Source: Saprospiraceae bacterium UBA1994
Lineage (GTDB): Bacteria > Bacteroidota > Bacteroidia > Chitinophagales > Saprospiraceae
Assembly: GCA_002335865.1 (NCBI GenBank)
Contig: DDCY01000009.1
Span: forward strand, 1-64,000
DNA: 64,000 nucleotides
Direction: 5' to 3'
The position numbers and the translations under genes are program-made. This document shows positions 18,027 to 25,922 of this stretch, one piece after another (the first letter of the stretch is position 1; the number at the start of each line of letters is the position of its first letter). The notes beneath the pieces are model-generated. The model saw only the letters and a list, made by a program, of their open reading frames with translations. It searched no databases and had not been told where the DNA came from.

Positions 18027-19163
18027 TTACGGCATTTCTATATTCTCAACAATCTCAAGGCCATAACCAATGAGTCCAACCCTTTTTCGCGGATTACTAG
18101 TCATCAATTTGATCTTCTGCACTCCTAGATCTCTAAGAATCTGAGCACCTACTCCAAAGTCTCTCTGTTCAGTACTCGCAGATGGATTATTGTCAGGATT
18201 TGTGTCTAACTCTTTAAGCTTCTCTATAATCTCATTTCCTTTCTCTCCGTGACGGATGTACAATAGTACTCCTTTACCTTCTTCGCTGATTTTGTATAAT
18301 GCAGAATGCAACTTATCAGCGTATCCGTCGAATAGAATACCTAAAATATCACCGGTCTCTGTATTAGAGTGCACTTTAGTCAATATTGGATCTTCACTGT
18401 TGATATTACCCATAGAAATAGCTACATGTACATCATCAGTGTTAATCTGACGATACGCCGCTACATTAAACTCACCATATTTAGTTTGAAGCGTAGTTGT
18501 CATTTCTTTTTCTACGAGTCTCTCAGTCTTCATTCTATAAGCCACCAAGTCCTTGATAGAAATCAGCTTGAGATCATGTTCTTTAGCGATATCCATTAGC
18601 TGTGGCAATCTTGCCATAGAACCATCTTCATTTAGTATCTCAGTAAGTACACCTGCTGGGTATAATCCAGCAAGACGAGCTAAATCGATAGTCGCTTCAG
18701 TATGTCCTGTACGACGAAGCACACCTCCAGATTTAGCTATGAGTGGAAAGATATGTCCTGGTCTAGCAAAATCATTAGCTATAGTATCAGGACTAACAAT
18801 AGCCCTTATACCTGTTGATCTATCATATGCTGATATACCTGTTGTACATCCCTGCCCCAAGAGATCTATACTTACGGTAAAAGCGGTCTCATGTAGAGCA
18901 GAGTTCTTCTTTACCATTAGCTCAAGATCTAATTCCTTAGCTCTACTTGATTCGATCGGAGTACAAATAAGCCCACGACCATATCTAGCCATAAAGTTTA
19001 TCTGCTCAGAAGTGACCAACTCAGCCGCACAAATAAAATCGCCTTCATTCTCGCGATCCTCATCATCTACGACAATTATAATCTTACCGTTCTTAATATC
19101 TTCGATTGCATCTTCGATCTTGTCTAATACAACTGTATTTTGACTGATTTTTGCCTCTGTCAT
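18027..19163 (-). CDS. ribBA: RibBA-like: intact 3,4-dihydroxy-2-butanone-4-phosphate synthase fused to a degenerate GTP cyclohydrolase II domain
   Basis: The N-terminal domain (about 1-210) converts ribulose 5-phosphate to dihydroxybutanone phosphate for riboflavin synthesis. Its catalytic motifs are present: DDEDRENEGDF (near 32-42) and RTGHTEAT (near 157). The C-terminal domain (about 218-378) has the GTP cyclohydrolase II fold signature VHSNTETGDILG and, near 333, QRDFGVGAQILRDLGVQ and TSNPRK. However, the zinc-binding cysteines expected after TGD are absent (ILGILFDGY instead of a C-x10-C-x-C pattern), and the catalytic R-Q-E-G-R-G loop reads RHGEKGNEI. The RibA half is therefore probably inactive. 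A separate RibA would be needed elsewhere. It follows the glycosyltransferase gene by 31 bases. Confidence 0.9.
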   Translation of the reverse strand: MTEAKISQNTVVLDKIEDAIEDIKNGKIIIVVDDEDRENEGDFICAAELVTSEQINFMARYGRGLICTPIESSRAKELDLELMVKKNSALHETAFTVSIDLLGQGCTTGISAYDRSTGIRAIVSPDTIANDFARPGHIFPLIAKSGGVLRRTGHTEATIDLARLAGLYPAGVLTEILNEDGSMARLPQLMDIAKEHDLKLISIKDLVAYRMKTERLVEKEMTTTLQTKYGEFNVAAYRQINTDDVHVAISMGNINSEDPILTKVHSNTETGDILGILFDGYADKLHSALYKISEEGKGVLLYIRHGEKGNEIIEKLKELDTNPDNNPSASTEQRDFGVGAQILRDLGVQKIKLMTSNPRKRVGLIGYGLEIVENIEMP

Positions 19164-19194
19164 ATTTATCCGAGTTTAACTTTTATCTGTTTTT

Positions 19195-20352
19195 TTATGC
19201 ATTGCCTTCGATGATGCTGCTCAATCTAGCTACATGTTCTTTCCAACTATATTTATCGACCACAAAATTACGTGCATTCCTTTGAATATTCTTGTATAAT
19301 ATATCATCATTTAGTAGCTTTTTAATGGCTACTGCGAATTCCTCAGGACTGTCAGCTATCATCACTTCTTCTCCTTCCCTCGCGCCAATTGCATTATTTA
19401 CCTGAGTAGTAGTCACACAGGGTAACCCAATAGCCATAGATTCCAGAATCTTATTCTGCTGCCCAGTGCCTGAAAATATGGGCGCGATGAATATTTGTGA
19501 ACTTCTGTAAGCATCTCGTATATCTTTAACCCATCCCACGACATTAACACTATCGCTAGCTAATTGTTGTACAATTTTAGTAGGCCTTGCACCAGAGATC
19601 GTCAAAGATCTGCCTTGAACTAATGGCAATATAAGATCCGTGATATAGACTGCAGCTGCTTCATTAGGAGGATAGCCCATATTACCAATAAATGCGAAGT
19701 CAGAATTGGCCTCATCAGCTAATCCAAAAGAGAAGAAATCAGTATCTATGCCATTGGGTACTACATGGATCAGCTCTGGAGTGGATATTGCCATGTAAGA
19801 CTTATCCTGTTCTGATATCAAGGTATGGTGATCGAAATCGATAAATATTCTAGATTCGTACTTACGCATTCGCTTCGCTTCGGTGCTGAATAGTTTCTTT
19901 TTAAATCCTGAATAAATAGATGCTCTCTTCTCCATACTTTCACCGAAAGCATCCATATAGTCTATAGTTTTGGGTATATCCAAACGTCTAGCATACTCTG
20001 CTGCTCTAGGTAGTTGGCAGTATATATGACCAATATGGTGTCTTTTAGCTATCTTCTCTATAACTCTCATGATCGATGGATCATATAGTTGCGAAACCTG
20101 TATCGGTAGTCCTGTTACTATTGCCGATAGTCGATTATATATTCTGACCCCTTTTGTAATATCAAAATGATACTGTGAATAAACGAAAGGTTTCAGTTGC
20201 TCTTTATCTCTTTCTGAAACTTTCTCATCTGAGACAGATACTAGAGTAATTTTATGCCACTTAGCCAATTCTCTGATCTGGTAATACAGTCTTAGTTTAT
20301 CACCTTTTTCAAGCGGATAGGGAAAACGACTAGAAATTATCAGTAAATTCAA
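19195..20352 (-). CDS. Family 4-type glycosyltransferase
   Basis: A 385-residue GT-B fold glycosyltransferase. The N-terminus ISSRFPYPLEKGDKLRLY holds the acceptor-side glycine loop. The C-terminal half has the nucleotide-sugar domain, with FIGNMGYPPNEAA (near 223), an IFIAPIFSGTGQQNKILESM motif (near 293-312; Glu of the E-x7-E type) and GLPCVTT. The overall pattern resembles the group often found in exopolysaccharide or exosortase-associated loci, but no such partners are here. Donor and acceptor are unknown. It is upstream of ribBA and downstream of the thioesterase on the same strand. Confidence 0.85.
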   Translation of the reverse strand: MNLLIISSRFPYPLEKGDKLRLYYQIRELAKWHKITLVSVSDEKVSERDKEQLKPFVYSQYHFDITKGVRIYNRLSAIVTGLPIQVSQLYDPSIMRVIEKIAKRHHIGHIYCQLPRAAEYARRLDIPKTIDYMDAFGESMEKRASIYSGFKKKLFSTEAKRMRKYESRIFIDFDHHTLISEQDKSYMAISTPELIHVVPNGIDTDFFSFGLADEANSDFAFIGNMGYPPNEAAAVYITDLILPLVQGRSLTISGARPTKIVQQLASDSVNVVGWVKDIRDAYRSSQIFIAPIFSGTGQQNKILESMAIGLPCVTTTQVNNAIGAREGEEVMIADSPEEFAVAIKKLLNDDILYKNIQRNARNFVVDKYSWKEHVARLSSIIEGNA

Positions 20353-20522
20353 GGTTATAATCTATTTGTTAGTCTTTGTATTCTTAATGCTTTAGGAGTC
20401 TAAAATCTCCATGTATTTCTGAGTCCATGTGATTACTATAAGTCCATTTGATAGTTATTATTAACGTTGTTGATCCAAATTTCAATCTATACTATTAGCT
20501 AATTAAGACGATTTAGAAAGTT

Positions 20523-21056
20523 TTAGTCCATTTGTTTAAAGAAAGACTTTAGATCCTTTGCGTCTGATGGTTTTATTCTTCCGCTCAGTATTAGTCTAAG
20601 TTCTCTTCTGCGACTAGCACCATCAAATAATTTTTGTTCTTCGGTACTTACTGGTCTTAGAGTTGGAACAATAATTGGTTTTTGACGGTCTGCGTCTAGC
20701 GCTACGAATGTGAGGTAGGCATGATTAGACTTGCGAGCATTTTTTCCAGTGATATCGGAAGCAGTAACTTCTACATATATTTCAATAGATGTCGTAAATG
20801 CTTTAGTCACTCTCGCGTTGAGAGTGATGACATCACCCAAATGAATTGGACTCTGGAATGAAACATGATCAACAGATGCTGTAACTACATGAGCTCCAGC
20901 ATGCTTTGCTGCGCATATACCGCCTGCTATATCCATCCATTTCATAAGATACCCACCCATGAGATTACCTAGTGGGTTAGTCTCATTTGGCATGATCAAC
21001 TCCGTCATTGTTGTGACTGATTCCGCCACTAATTTTTCTGCTCTCTCTTTATTCAT
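20523..21056 (-). CDS. Acyl-CoA thioesterase (hotdog fold)
   Basis: Hydrolyses acyl-CoA esters to fatty acid and CoA. It has a single hotdog domain with NETNPLGNLMGGYLMKWMDI (near 26-45) and VVTASVDHVSFQSPIHLGD (near 58-76), which are the conserved Asn/Asp active region of the YciA/acot12-like group. SNHAYLTFVALD follows. The ATG at 21056 is preferred; a TTG two codons upstream (21062) is possible. It is 63 bases downstream of lipB on the same strand, which suggests a shared transcript of acyl-handling enzymes. Confidence 0.9.
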   Translation of the reverse strand: MNKERAEKLVAESVTTMTELIMPNETNPLGNLMGGYLMKWMDIAGGICAAKHAGAHVVTASVDHVSFQSPIHLGDVITLNARVTKAFTTSIEIYVEVTASDITGKNARKSNHAYLTFVALDADRQKPIIVPTLRPVSTEEQKLFDGASRRRELRLILSGRIKPSDAKDLKSFFKQMD

Positions 21057-21125
21057 ACTCAATTTTTCAAAGGCTGTATCAATTGAATTGAGGTCGAAAA
21101 TCCGTAAGACGGCTCTATCTTCCCC

Positions 21126-21944
21126 TTATTTATAAGCATACTGAAATACTTCGGCAAAGGTAGTTTTAAGCCTGTATTTAGCATCTTGTAGATCTACTTT
21201 TTTTCCAAGCTCTCTCGCAACAGACGTGACCTCCATGTCAGCTTCTTTTATGCCACATGGTACAATATTGTCAAACATATCTAAGTCTGTATTCACATTA
21301 AGGGCTAAGCCATGTAAGGATACCCATCTACTCATATGAACACCAATAGCACAAATCTTTCGTTTAAGTGCTTGTTGCTCACTTGGTGCTATCCATACAC
21401 CAGTGAAATCTGGTTCTCTATACCCTACTATTCCATATGTTGCTAGCATCCGTATTACTACTTCTTCAAGATTCCTTACATATTTGTGTAGGTCGTTATA
21501 GAATTCGTCGAGATCAAAAATTGGATATACCGTGAGTTGTCCAGGACCATGATAGGTAATGTCGCCCCCTCTATTAATCTTGAAGTATTCGATGGATTCT
21601 GATGCTCTAAGCTCTTCGGATATCAAAAGATGATCTTCGCTGCCACTCTTACCTAAGGTATATACATGAGAATGCTCACAGAATAAAATAGAGTGCTCTT
21701 GTCTCATCGTTTGCTTTTCATCTTCATCAAGATCTCTCCATAATACTTTATTAGCCTTGAGGGCATTGTGAATTTCGGTTTGATAATCCCATGCTTGCTG
21801 GTACGTTATACCAGAGACTTCTTCGTATCTTACTATTGGTAATAAATTGATATTGAGTGATTTATCTTGTGAATGATGATTATTCAAACGTTTAGAAACG
21901 TGATTTGTTATATATTTGTACTGTCGGAACAAAGATATCAACAT
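21126..21944 (-). CDS. lipB: Lipoyl(octanoyl) transferase
   Basis: Moves octanoyl from acyl carrier protein to lipoyl domains, the first step of lipoate assembly. Family motifs are present: NRGGDITYHGPGQLTVYPI (near 130), the catalytic Lys in KRKICAIGV and the catalytic Cys in NIVPCGI, 30-35 residues later. The start is uncertain. An in-frame ATG lies at 21944 and another at 21974. The first recognisable family sequence begins later, so a TTG at 21887 may be the true start; it would clear the divergent promoter at 21911-21918. No minus-strand consensus promoter was found. Confidence 0.92.
   Translation of the reverse strand: MLISLFRQYKYITNHVSKRLNNHHSQDKSLNINLLPIVRYEEVSGITYQQAWDYQTEIHNALKANKVLWRDLDEDEKQTMRQEHSILFCEHSHVYTLGKSGSEDHLLISEELRASESIEYFKINRGGDITYHGPGQLTVYPIFDLDEFYNDLHKYVRNLEEVVIRMLATYGIVGYREPDFTGVWIAPSEQQALKRKICAIGVHMSRWVSLHGLALNVNTDLDMFDNIVPCGIKEADMEVTSVARELGKKVDLQDAKYRLKTTFAEVFQYAYK
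21911..21918 (+). promoter_or_regulatory. -7 promoter box before the redoxin remnant
   Basis: TATATTTG matches TAnnTTTG exactly. Transcription would begin near 21924, about 19 bases before the ATG of the 42-codon remnant and some 155 bases before the lipoprotein gene. No good -33 TTG is visible. Confidence 0.5.
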
Positions 21945-22071
21945 GAAGACATTTCTATTAGTTGCATCACTCATTATTTCTGGAAACTTATTGGCTCGAC
22001 AGGTTCATGACTTTACAGTTACTGATACGGATGATGTGATTCATAATATAGACGCAGATCATCTAGATTAA
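21943..22071 (+). pseudogene. Truncated redoxin-like secreted protein (N-terminal remnant, 42 residues)
   Basis: The frame runs from ATG at 21943 to TAA at 22069-22071. It encodes a signal peptide (MKTFLLVASLIISGNLLA) and then VHDFTVTDTDDVIHNIDADH, which resembles the first strand pair of secreted thioredoxin/redoxin proteins of Bacteroidota, where the CxxC motif follows about 15 residues later. Here the frame stops before any CxxC. The next gene begins 8 bases on. I infer a deletion remnant kept under its own promoter. A short functional peptide, or an upstream ORF controlling the lipoprotein, cannot be excluded. Confidence 0.45.
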
Positions 22072-22079
22072 GGATAATT

Positions 22080-22559
22080 ATGAAAACACTTAGTTTAACA
22101 ATAACAGTATCATGTTTGCTTTTCATACTTTCATGCAAAAATAAAACTACGACAACTATTACTGTAGATAGCTCAGCGACAGAATCCTCCACGACCAAAA
22201 AGGCAGGAGAAATAGATCATTATATATGTTTTCGAGAAGATGGGATCAAGGATCTTGAAATGTCAGTCAGTTTTGATATTTATGACAATGCTCTAAAAGT
22301 AAAATATAAGGGGCAATCTTCATCTACAATGCTTCACTATGTAGATGAAGTAATCATAACTCCTGGTGAACCTGCTACTAAAACCGTATATACCGAAATG
22401 TTGGACGGCCAAGAAAATGGCAGATATGAATTTACTCATTATGGTAACTGGAATTATGCTAAATATATCAGAAAGAGTGATGGCGAAGAATTCAATTTCT
22501 CGATAGACCATGATCAGACTGCAACCGACAGTGGATATAGAATTACTCCATGTTATTGA
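22080..22559 (+). CDS. Small lipoprotein, function unknown
   Basis: A 159-residue protein with a lipoprotein signal ending LFILSC (Cys near 19), then a Thr/Ser-rich linker (TTTTITVDSSATESSTT) typical of surface-exposed lipoproteins. The mature domain includes HYICFREDG and ends RITPCY; two Cys could form a disulfide. No family recognised. It is probably cotranscribed with the preceding 42-codon remnant, 8 bases upstream. Confidence 0.7.
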   Translation: MKTLSLTITVSCLLFILSCKNKTTTTITVDSSATESSTTKKAGEIDHYICFREDGIKDLEMSVSFDIYDNALKVKYKGQSSSTMLHYVDEVIITPGEPATKTVYTEMLDGQENGRYEFTHYGNWNYAKYIRKSDGEEFNFSIDHDQTATDSGYRITPCY

Positions 22560-22670
22560 AACGCAAGATCGATGAAGCAGTAAAAATAGAGCGGCCTAAA
22601 AGCAGCCGGAGAGTCTAAGAAAAATACCAAAGAGGGTTTGAATCATAAGTCTTACTTTATTCCATTTGAT

Positions 22671-22678
22671 TACTTTTA
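22671..22678 (+). promoter_or_regulatory. -7-like box before wbqC-like gene
   Basis: TACTTTTA is one base off TAnnTTTG and ends 6 bases before the ATG, so the transcript may be nearly leaderless. It lies in a 16-base sequence (22666-22681) repeated exactly upstream of bshC (27161-27176). Confidence 0.35.
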
Positions 22679-22684
22679 CGAATT

Positions 22685-23308
22685 ATGCAACTCATTCATG
22701 AAACTCAATTTCTTGCTCCTATAAATGTATATCAACTATATACTAAAGTCTCCAAAGTATCAATAGAAGCGCATGAAACTTACCAAAAAAGAAGTATTAG
22801 AAACAAATGTATCATAATGGGTGTCAATGGACCAATTACACTAAGTGTCCCTTTACTCAGAGGCAAGCACAGCGGACAATACATCACTGAGGTAGAAATA
22901 TCCTACCATGAAAGTTGGGTAGGTGATATGCTTCATGCCCTAAGATCTGCCTACGGTGCATCGCCTTACTTTGAATATTATTATCTGGAGGTCGAGCATA
23001 TACTGAAACAAAAACTCTCTCATCTATGGTTACTCAACGAAGCAATGAGAGAGATGATGATCAAGAGATGTGATCTAACAGAAATATCATTTGTTTCAAC
23101 AGAAGAGTATCACAAGTCATATCCAAAATCTTGGCTAGACATAAGATCACAAAAGCTTAAAGACTATCATCCAATCAAAAGTATGTCAAAAGGATATGCA
23201 CAGGTATTTGAGGATAGACATGGATTTATAGCTGGATTAAGCATTTTAGATGCACTATTTTGCTTAGGTCCAGAGACATCGCTCTATCTTAATCGTCAAG
23301 AAGTATGA
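22685..23308 (+). CDS. WbqC family protein
   Basis: A 207-residue protein of the WbqC-like family, found in polysaccharide loci and elsewhere in Bacteroidota, with no established reaction. Family features visible are an N-terminal FLAPINVYQLYTKVSKVSIE, a YQKRSIRNKCIIMGVNGPIT segment (near 38-57), the HSGQYITEVEIS strand, and the C-terminal LSILDALFCLGPETSLYL. No signal peptide, so cytoplasmic. The gene stands alone. Confidence 0.85.
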   Translation: MQLIHETQFLAPINVYQLYTKVSKVSIEAHETYQKRSIRNKCIIMGVNGPITLSVPLLRGKHSGQYITEVEISYHESWVGDMLHALRSAYGASPYFEYYYLEVEHILKQKLSHLWLLNEAMREMMIKRCDLTEISFVSTEEYHKSYPKSWLDIRSQKLKDYHPIKSMSKGYAQVFEDRHGFIAGLSILDALFCLGPETSLYLNRQEV

Positions 23309-23428
23309 AGTGCCTTTAAAACATCATATGGAAAACATCTTACAAACAAAATTAAGTGCCAAAATAGGCCATTCGTGTCCGTGGTGCCTGTTCTAAATCA
23401 ACTACAAATAATAGCTAAGACAAATTAC

Positions 23429-23743
23429 TTATTTCAGCATCATCCAACAATCTATAGTATCTGTCAGCATATGAAAAAGTAAACCTAAAGCGACAATTCT
23501 CATCTTCGGAAATATTAATAGTACGAAATAACAGGCGATTGCCCAGTAAGAGTGTAGTACATGATATTCGATACTGCATCGACCAGGATCAAATATGGGC
23601 TCAGCCAACAAATGATCCAAATCAACTATCATCGTAGCGATCATTACGAGCCAAGCCCTTTTCCAATTGTCTCGAAAAAGTAAGTAAGCTAACAATCCAG
23701 GAAATAGAAAATGAAGACTATAATGAACTACAAACTGTAACAT
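23429..23743 (-). CDS. DUF6122-type small integral membrane protein
   Basis: A 104-residue protein with about four hydrophobic segments. VDLDHLLAEPIFDPGRCSIEYHVLHSYWA (read in two blocks near 40-68) holds a DxDH motif and two later His residues, and a further HMLTDTIDC follows. The pattern resembles small membrane proteins related to YdjM-type metal-dependent hydrolases; I believe this group is catalogued as DUF6122. Its ATG overlaps the purM stop codon (TAATG at 23745-23741), so translation is probably coupled to purM. Confidence 0.75.
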   Translation of the reverse strand: MLQFVVHYSLHFLFPGLLAYLLFRDNWKRAWLVMIATMIVDLDHLLAEPIFDPGRCSIEYHVLHSYWAIACYFVLLIFPKMRIVALGLLFHMLTDTIDCWMMLK

Positions 23744-24933
23744 TACGAGTAAGTAAATTCACCGAATTCACTCTTAACCTCTACACTACTTTTATCAGCA
23801 GCTTCTACCCTTCCAATAATTTGTGCATCTACATTAAACGACCTTGATATGGCTACGATTTCTTCTGCGGCTATCTTGTCTTTACAGTAGATTTCTAGTC
23901 TTGTACCCATATTAAAAACTTGATACATCTCTTTATAAGAGATGCCTGATTCGTTATGAATAATCCTAAATAATGGTGGCGTCTCTAAGAGATTATCTTT
24001 AATGATGCGTACATCTTGCTTAAGGAACTTAAGTACCTTAGTATGCGCTCCTCCAGTACAGTGCATCATGGCATTGATACTAGATCTATGGTTATCTACT
24101 ACTTGCTTAAGTATTGGAAGGAATGTACGTGTCGGAGATAATACCATCTTACCTACATGTAACCAATCACCATCTACTTCAGTCACATCTGTTAGCTTTT
24201 TACTACCCACATATACTAAATCCTTCGGTGTAAGGTGATCATAGCTATCTGGATACTTCGCTGCATATTCATGATGAAACACATCATGCCTTGCGGAGGT
24301 CAATCCATTGGATCCCATACCGCCATTATAGTCAGTTTCGTAAGTACTCTGACCGTATGAGGCCATACCTACTATGTAATCTCCTGGTGAGATATTACTA
24401 TCTATTACATCTTCTTTCTTCATTCTGGCGAAAGCCGTAAATCCAACATCAATCGTCCGTACAATATCTCCAACGTCAGCTGTCTCTCCACCAGCAAGAT
24501 GAAGACTGACACCATGGTCGCTCATTTGATCTGCAAATTTCTGAGTGTATTGAATTATAGTCTTGATCACATCACCATCTATGATATTCTTATTACGTCC
24601 GATAGTACTGCTAAGGATAATATTATCTACGCAACCCACACAGGCCATATCATCGATATTCATAACGATACTATCTTGGACTATGCCTTCCCATACAGAT
24701 AGGTCTCCAGTCTCTTTCCAATACATATACGCGAGAGATGTCTTTGTTCCTGCTGTATCAGCGTGCATCAGATTGACATGGTCATCGCTACCCGCCACTA
24801 TATCAGGTAATATCTTACAAAATGCATGTGGATATAGACCTTGGTCAAGGCCTTTGATTGCAGCATGTACATCCTCTTTATTGGCAGATACACCTCTCTG
24901 TGCGTACCTCATTTTATTATCGTCGTGACTCAT
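23743..24933 (-). CDS. purM: Phosphoribosylformylglycinamidine cyclo-ligase (AIR synthase)
   Basis: Closes the imidazole ring of purines: FGAM plus ATP gives AIR. The protein resembles the PurM form of Bacteroidota. It has RYAQRGVSANKEDVHAAI at the N-terminus, NLMHADTAGTKTSLAY (near 55), VMNIDDMACVGC (near 88), LHLAGGETADVGD (near 145-157) and MMHCTGGAHTKVLKFL (near 285). The start at ATG 24933 is preferred. An ATG at 24963 would lie upstream of the promoter box at 24958-24951. It is coupled to the downstream DUF6122 gene. Confidence 0.93.
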   Translation of the reverse strand: MSHDDNKMRYAQRGVSANKEDVHAAIKGLDQGLYPHAFCKILPDIVAGSDDHVNLMHADTAGTKTSLAYMYWKETGDLSVWEGIVQDSIVMNIDDMACVGCVDNIILSSTIGRNKNIIDGDVIKTIIQYTQKFADQMSDHGVSLHLAGGETADVGDIVRTIDVGFTAFARMKKEDVIDSNISPGDYIVGMASYGQSTYETDYNGGMGSNGLTSARHDVFHHEYAAKYPDSYDHLTPKDLVYVGSKKLTDVTEVDGDWLHVGKMVLSPTRTFLPILKQVVDNHRSSINAMMHCTGGAHTKVLKFLKQDVRIIKDNLLETPPLFRIIHNESGISYKEMYQVFNMGTRLEIYCKDKIAAEEIVAISRSFNVDAQIIGRVEAADKSSVEVKSEFGEFTYS

Positions 24934-24950
24934 AGCTAAGTGTTGAGTGG

Positions 24951-24979
24951 CAAAGGTAATCATTGCGAGTAATTATCAA
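24951..24979 (-). promoter_or_regulatory. Bacteroidota-type promoter for purM
   Basis: On the minus strand TTG (24979-24977), an 18-base spacer and TACCTTTG (24958-24951) match the consensus. Expected start of transcription is near 24945, so the leader is about 12 bases. This also fixes the purM start at 24933. Confidence 0.8.
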
Positions 24980-25189
24980 TATGAATTAATTTAATATGTG
25001 CTTGATAGATACCAGCAAAATCAACTTTCGTCAATACTATGAAGAAATCTTTGCTAGATCTCATATTTATGTCTGTATCTAAAGCAGCAAAAACGAAATA
25101 ATCAATGTCTTACTTATATATCCAATAACTCTTGGCGGACTATAAGTGCTTAGTCTCAACTCTAGCTATCATAGATATAATAAAGATTC

Positions 25190-25197
25190 TATATTTA
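25190..25197 (+). promoter_or_regulatory. -7-like box before the outer-membrane protein gene
   Basis: TATATTTA is one base off TAnnTTTG and ends 6 bases before the ATG at 25204. It supports that start over an upstream TTG at 25132 and implies a nearly leaderless transcript. Confidence 0.35.
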
Positions 25198-25203
25198 CAT
25201 CAT

Positions 25204-25878
25204 ATGAGAAATAGACATTTACTAGTTTTTGTTCTTCTGTTTGGAGCCATTGCGCTTCAAGCTCAACTTTACATTACAGACCCTAATAAAGTAATATTTG
25301 GACTCAAATTGGGTTATGGTGAAGTATTGTCAAGACCAGAAACTACTTTTGTTGGAAATGAAAATGACTTTCTGATCTATGAAGTATCTCAAGAAGATAG
25401 CAAATCTGTAACCTCTATAGGAATGTTTTTTTTTAGAAAATTTGGTTACTTATGGTTAGAAGGAGACTTTCTTTATAATAGATACGAGAATGAATATAAA
25501 GTAAAATCATTTTTTGGAAAAGATGATCCTACAATATTCTACAAAGAGACTTTCCACTATATCGACTTCCAAGTGATTTCTGGTATTCATGCCAATAATT
25601 TTCGAATTGGAGTAGGTCCCGTCTTTCATATATTAGGCGACCATCAGGGCGGTATAGAATTACAGGATGTATACGTACCTAGACCTAGAACGTTAAGTTT
25701 CGGATTTAGTGGAAATGTAGGATATGACTTACAGTTTGGTGAAGTACATATCAAGTTTGATGTGAAATTTGAAAGCTCCTTCAGGTCGATAGGTGACCAT
25801 ATCTATTACGGCCCTATACAGTCAAAATTTAAAGGTACACCAGACATGATAATCCTCAGTACCTCTATAGGTATCTAA
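25204..25878 (+). CDS. Outer-membrane beta-barrel protein
   Basis: A 224-residue protein starting with a signal peptide that ends LQAQ (about residue 20). Amphipathic strands with alternating hydrophobic and polar residues follow (VIFGLKLGYG, LWLEGDFLYN, IDFQVISGIH, RTLSFGFSGNVGYDL, VHIKFDVKFESS), ending in a barrel-like LSTSIGI. This suggests a small 8- to 10-strand barrel similar to PorT/OmpW-sized proteins. No named family is certain. It has no operon partner. Confidence 0.7.
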   Translation: MRNRHLLVFVLLFGAIALQAQLYITDPNKVIFGLKLGYGEVLSRPETTFVGNENDFLIYEVSQEDSKSVTSIGMFFFRKFGYLWLEGDFLYNRYENEYKVKSFFGKDDPTIFYKETFHYIDFQVISGIHANNFRIGVGPVFHILGDHQGGIELQDVYVPRPRTLSFGFSGNVGYDLQFGEVHIKFDVKFESSFRSIGDHIYYGPIQSKFKGTPDMIILSTSIGI

Positions 25879-25922
25879 TATTGCATTCAGTGAGTTAATT
25901 TTGTTAATGAAAACTTATTCTC

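Noticed and set aside
22560..22684. GC-richer short stretch suggesting a tRNA
   Set aside because: No cloverleaf, anticodon loop or CCA-like end could be drawn.
23328..23396. 22-codon plus-strand frame (MENILQTKLSAKIGHSCPWC...)
   Set aside because: A CPWC motif looked interesting, but the frame is very short, lacks promoter support and lies in a convergent gap.
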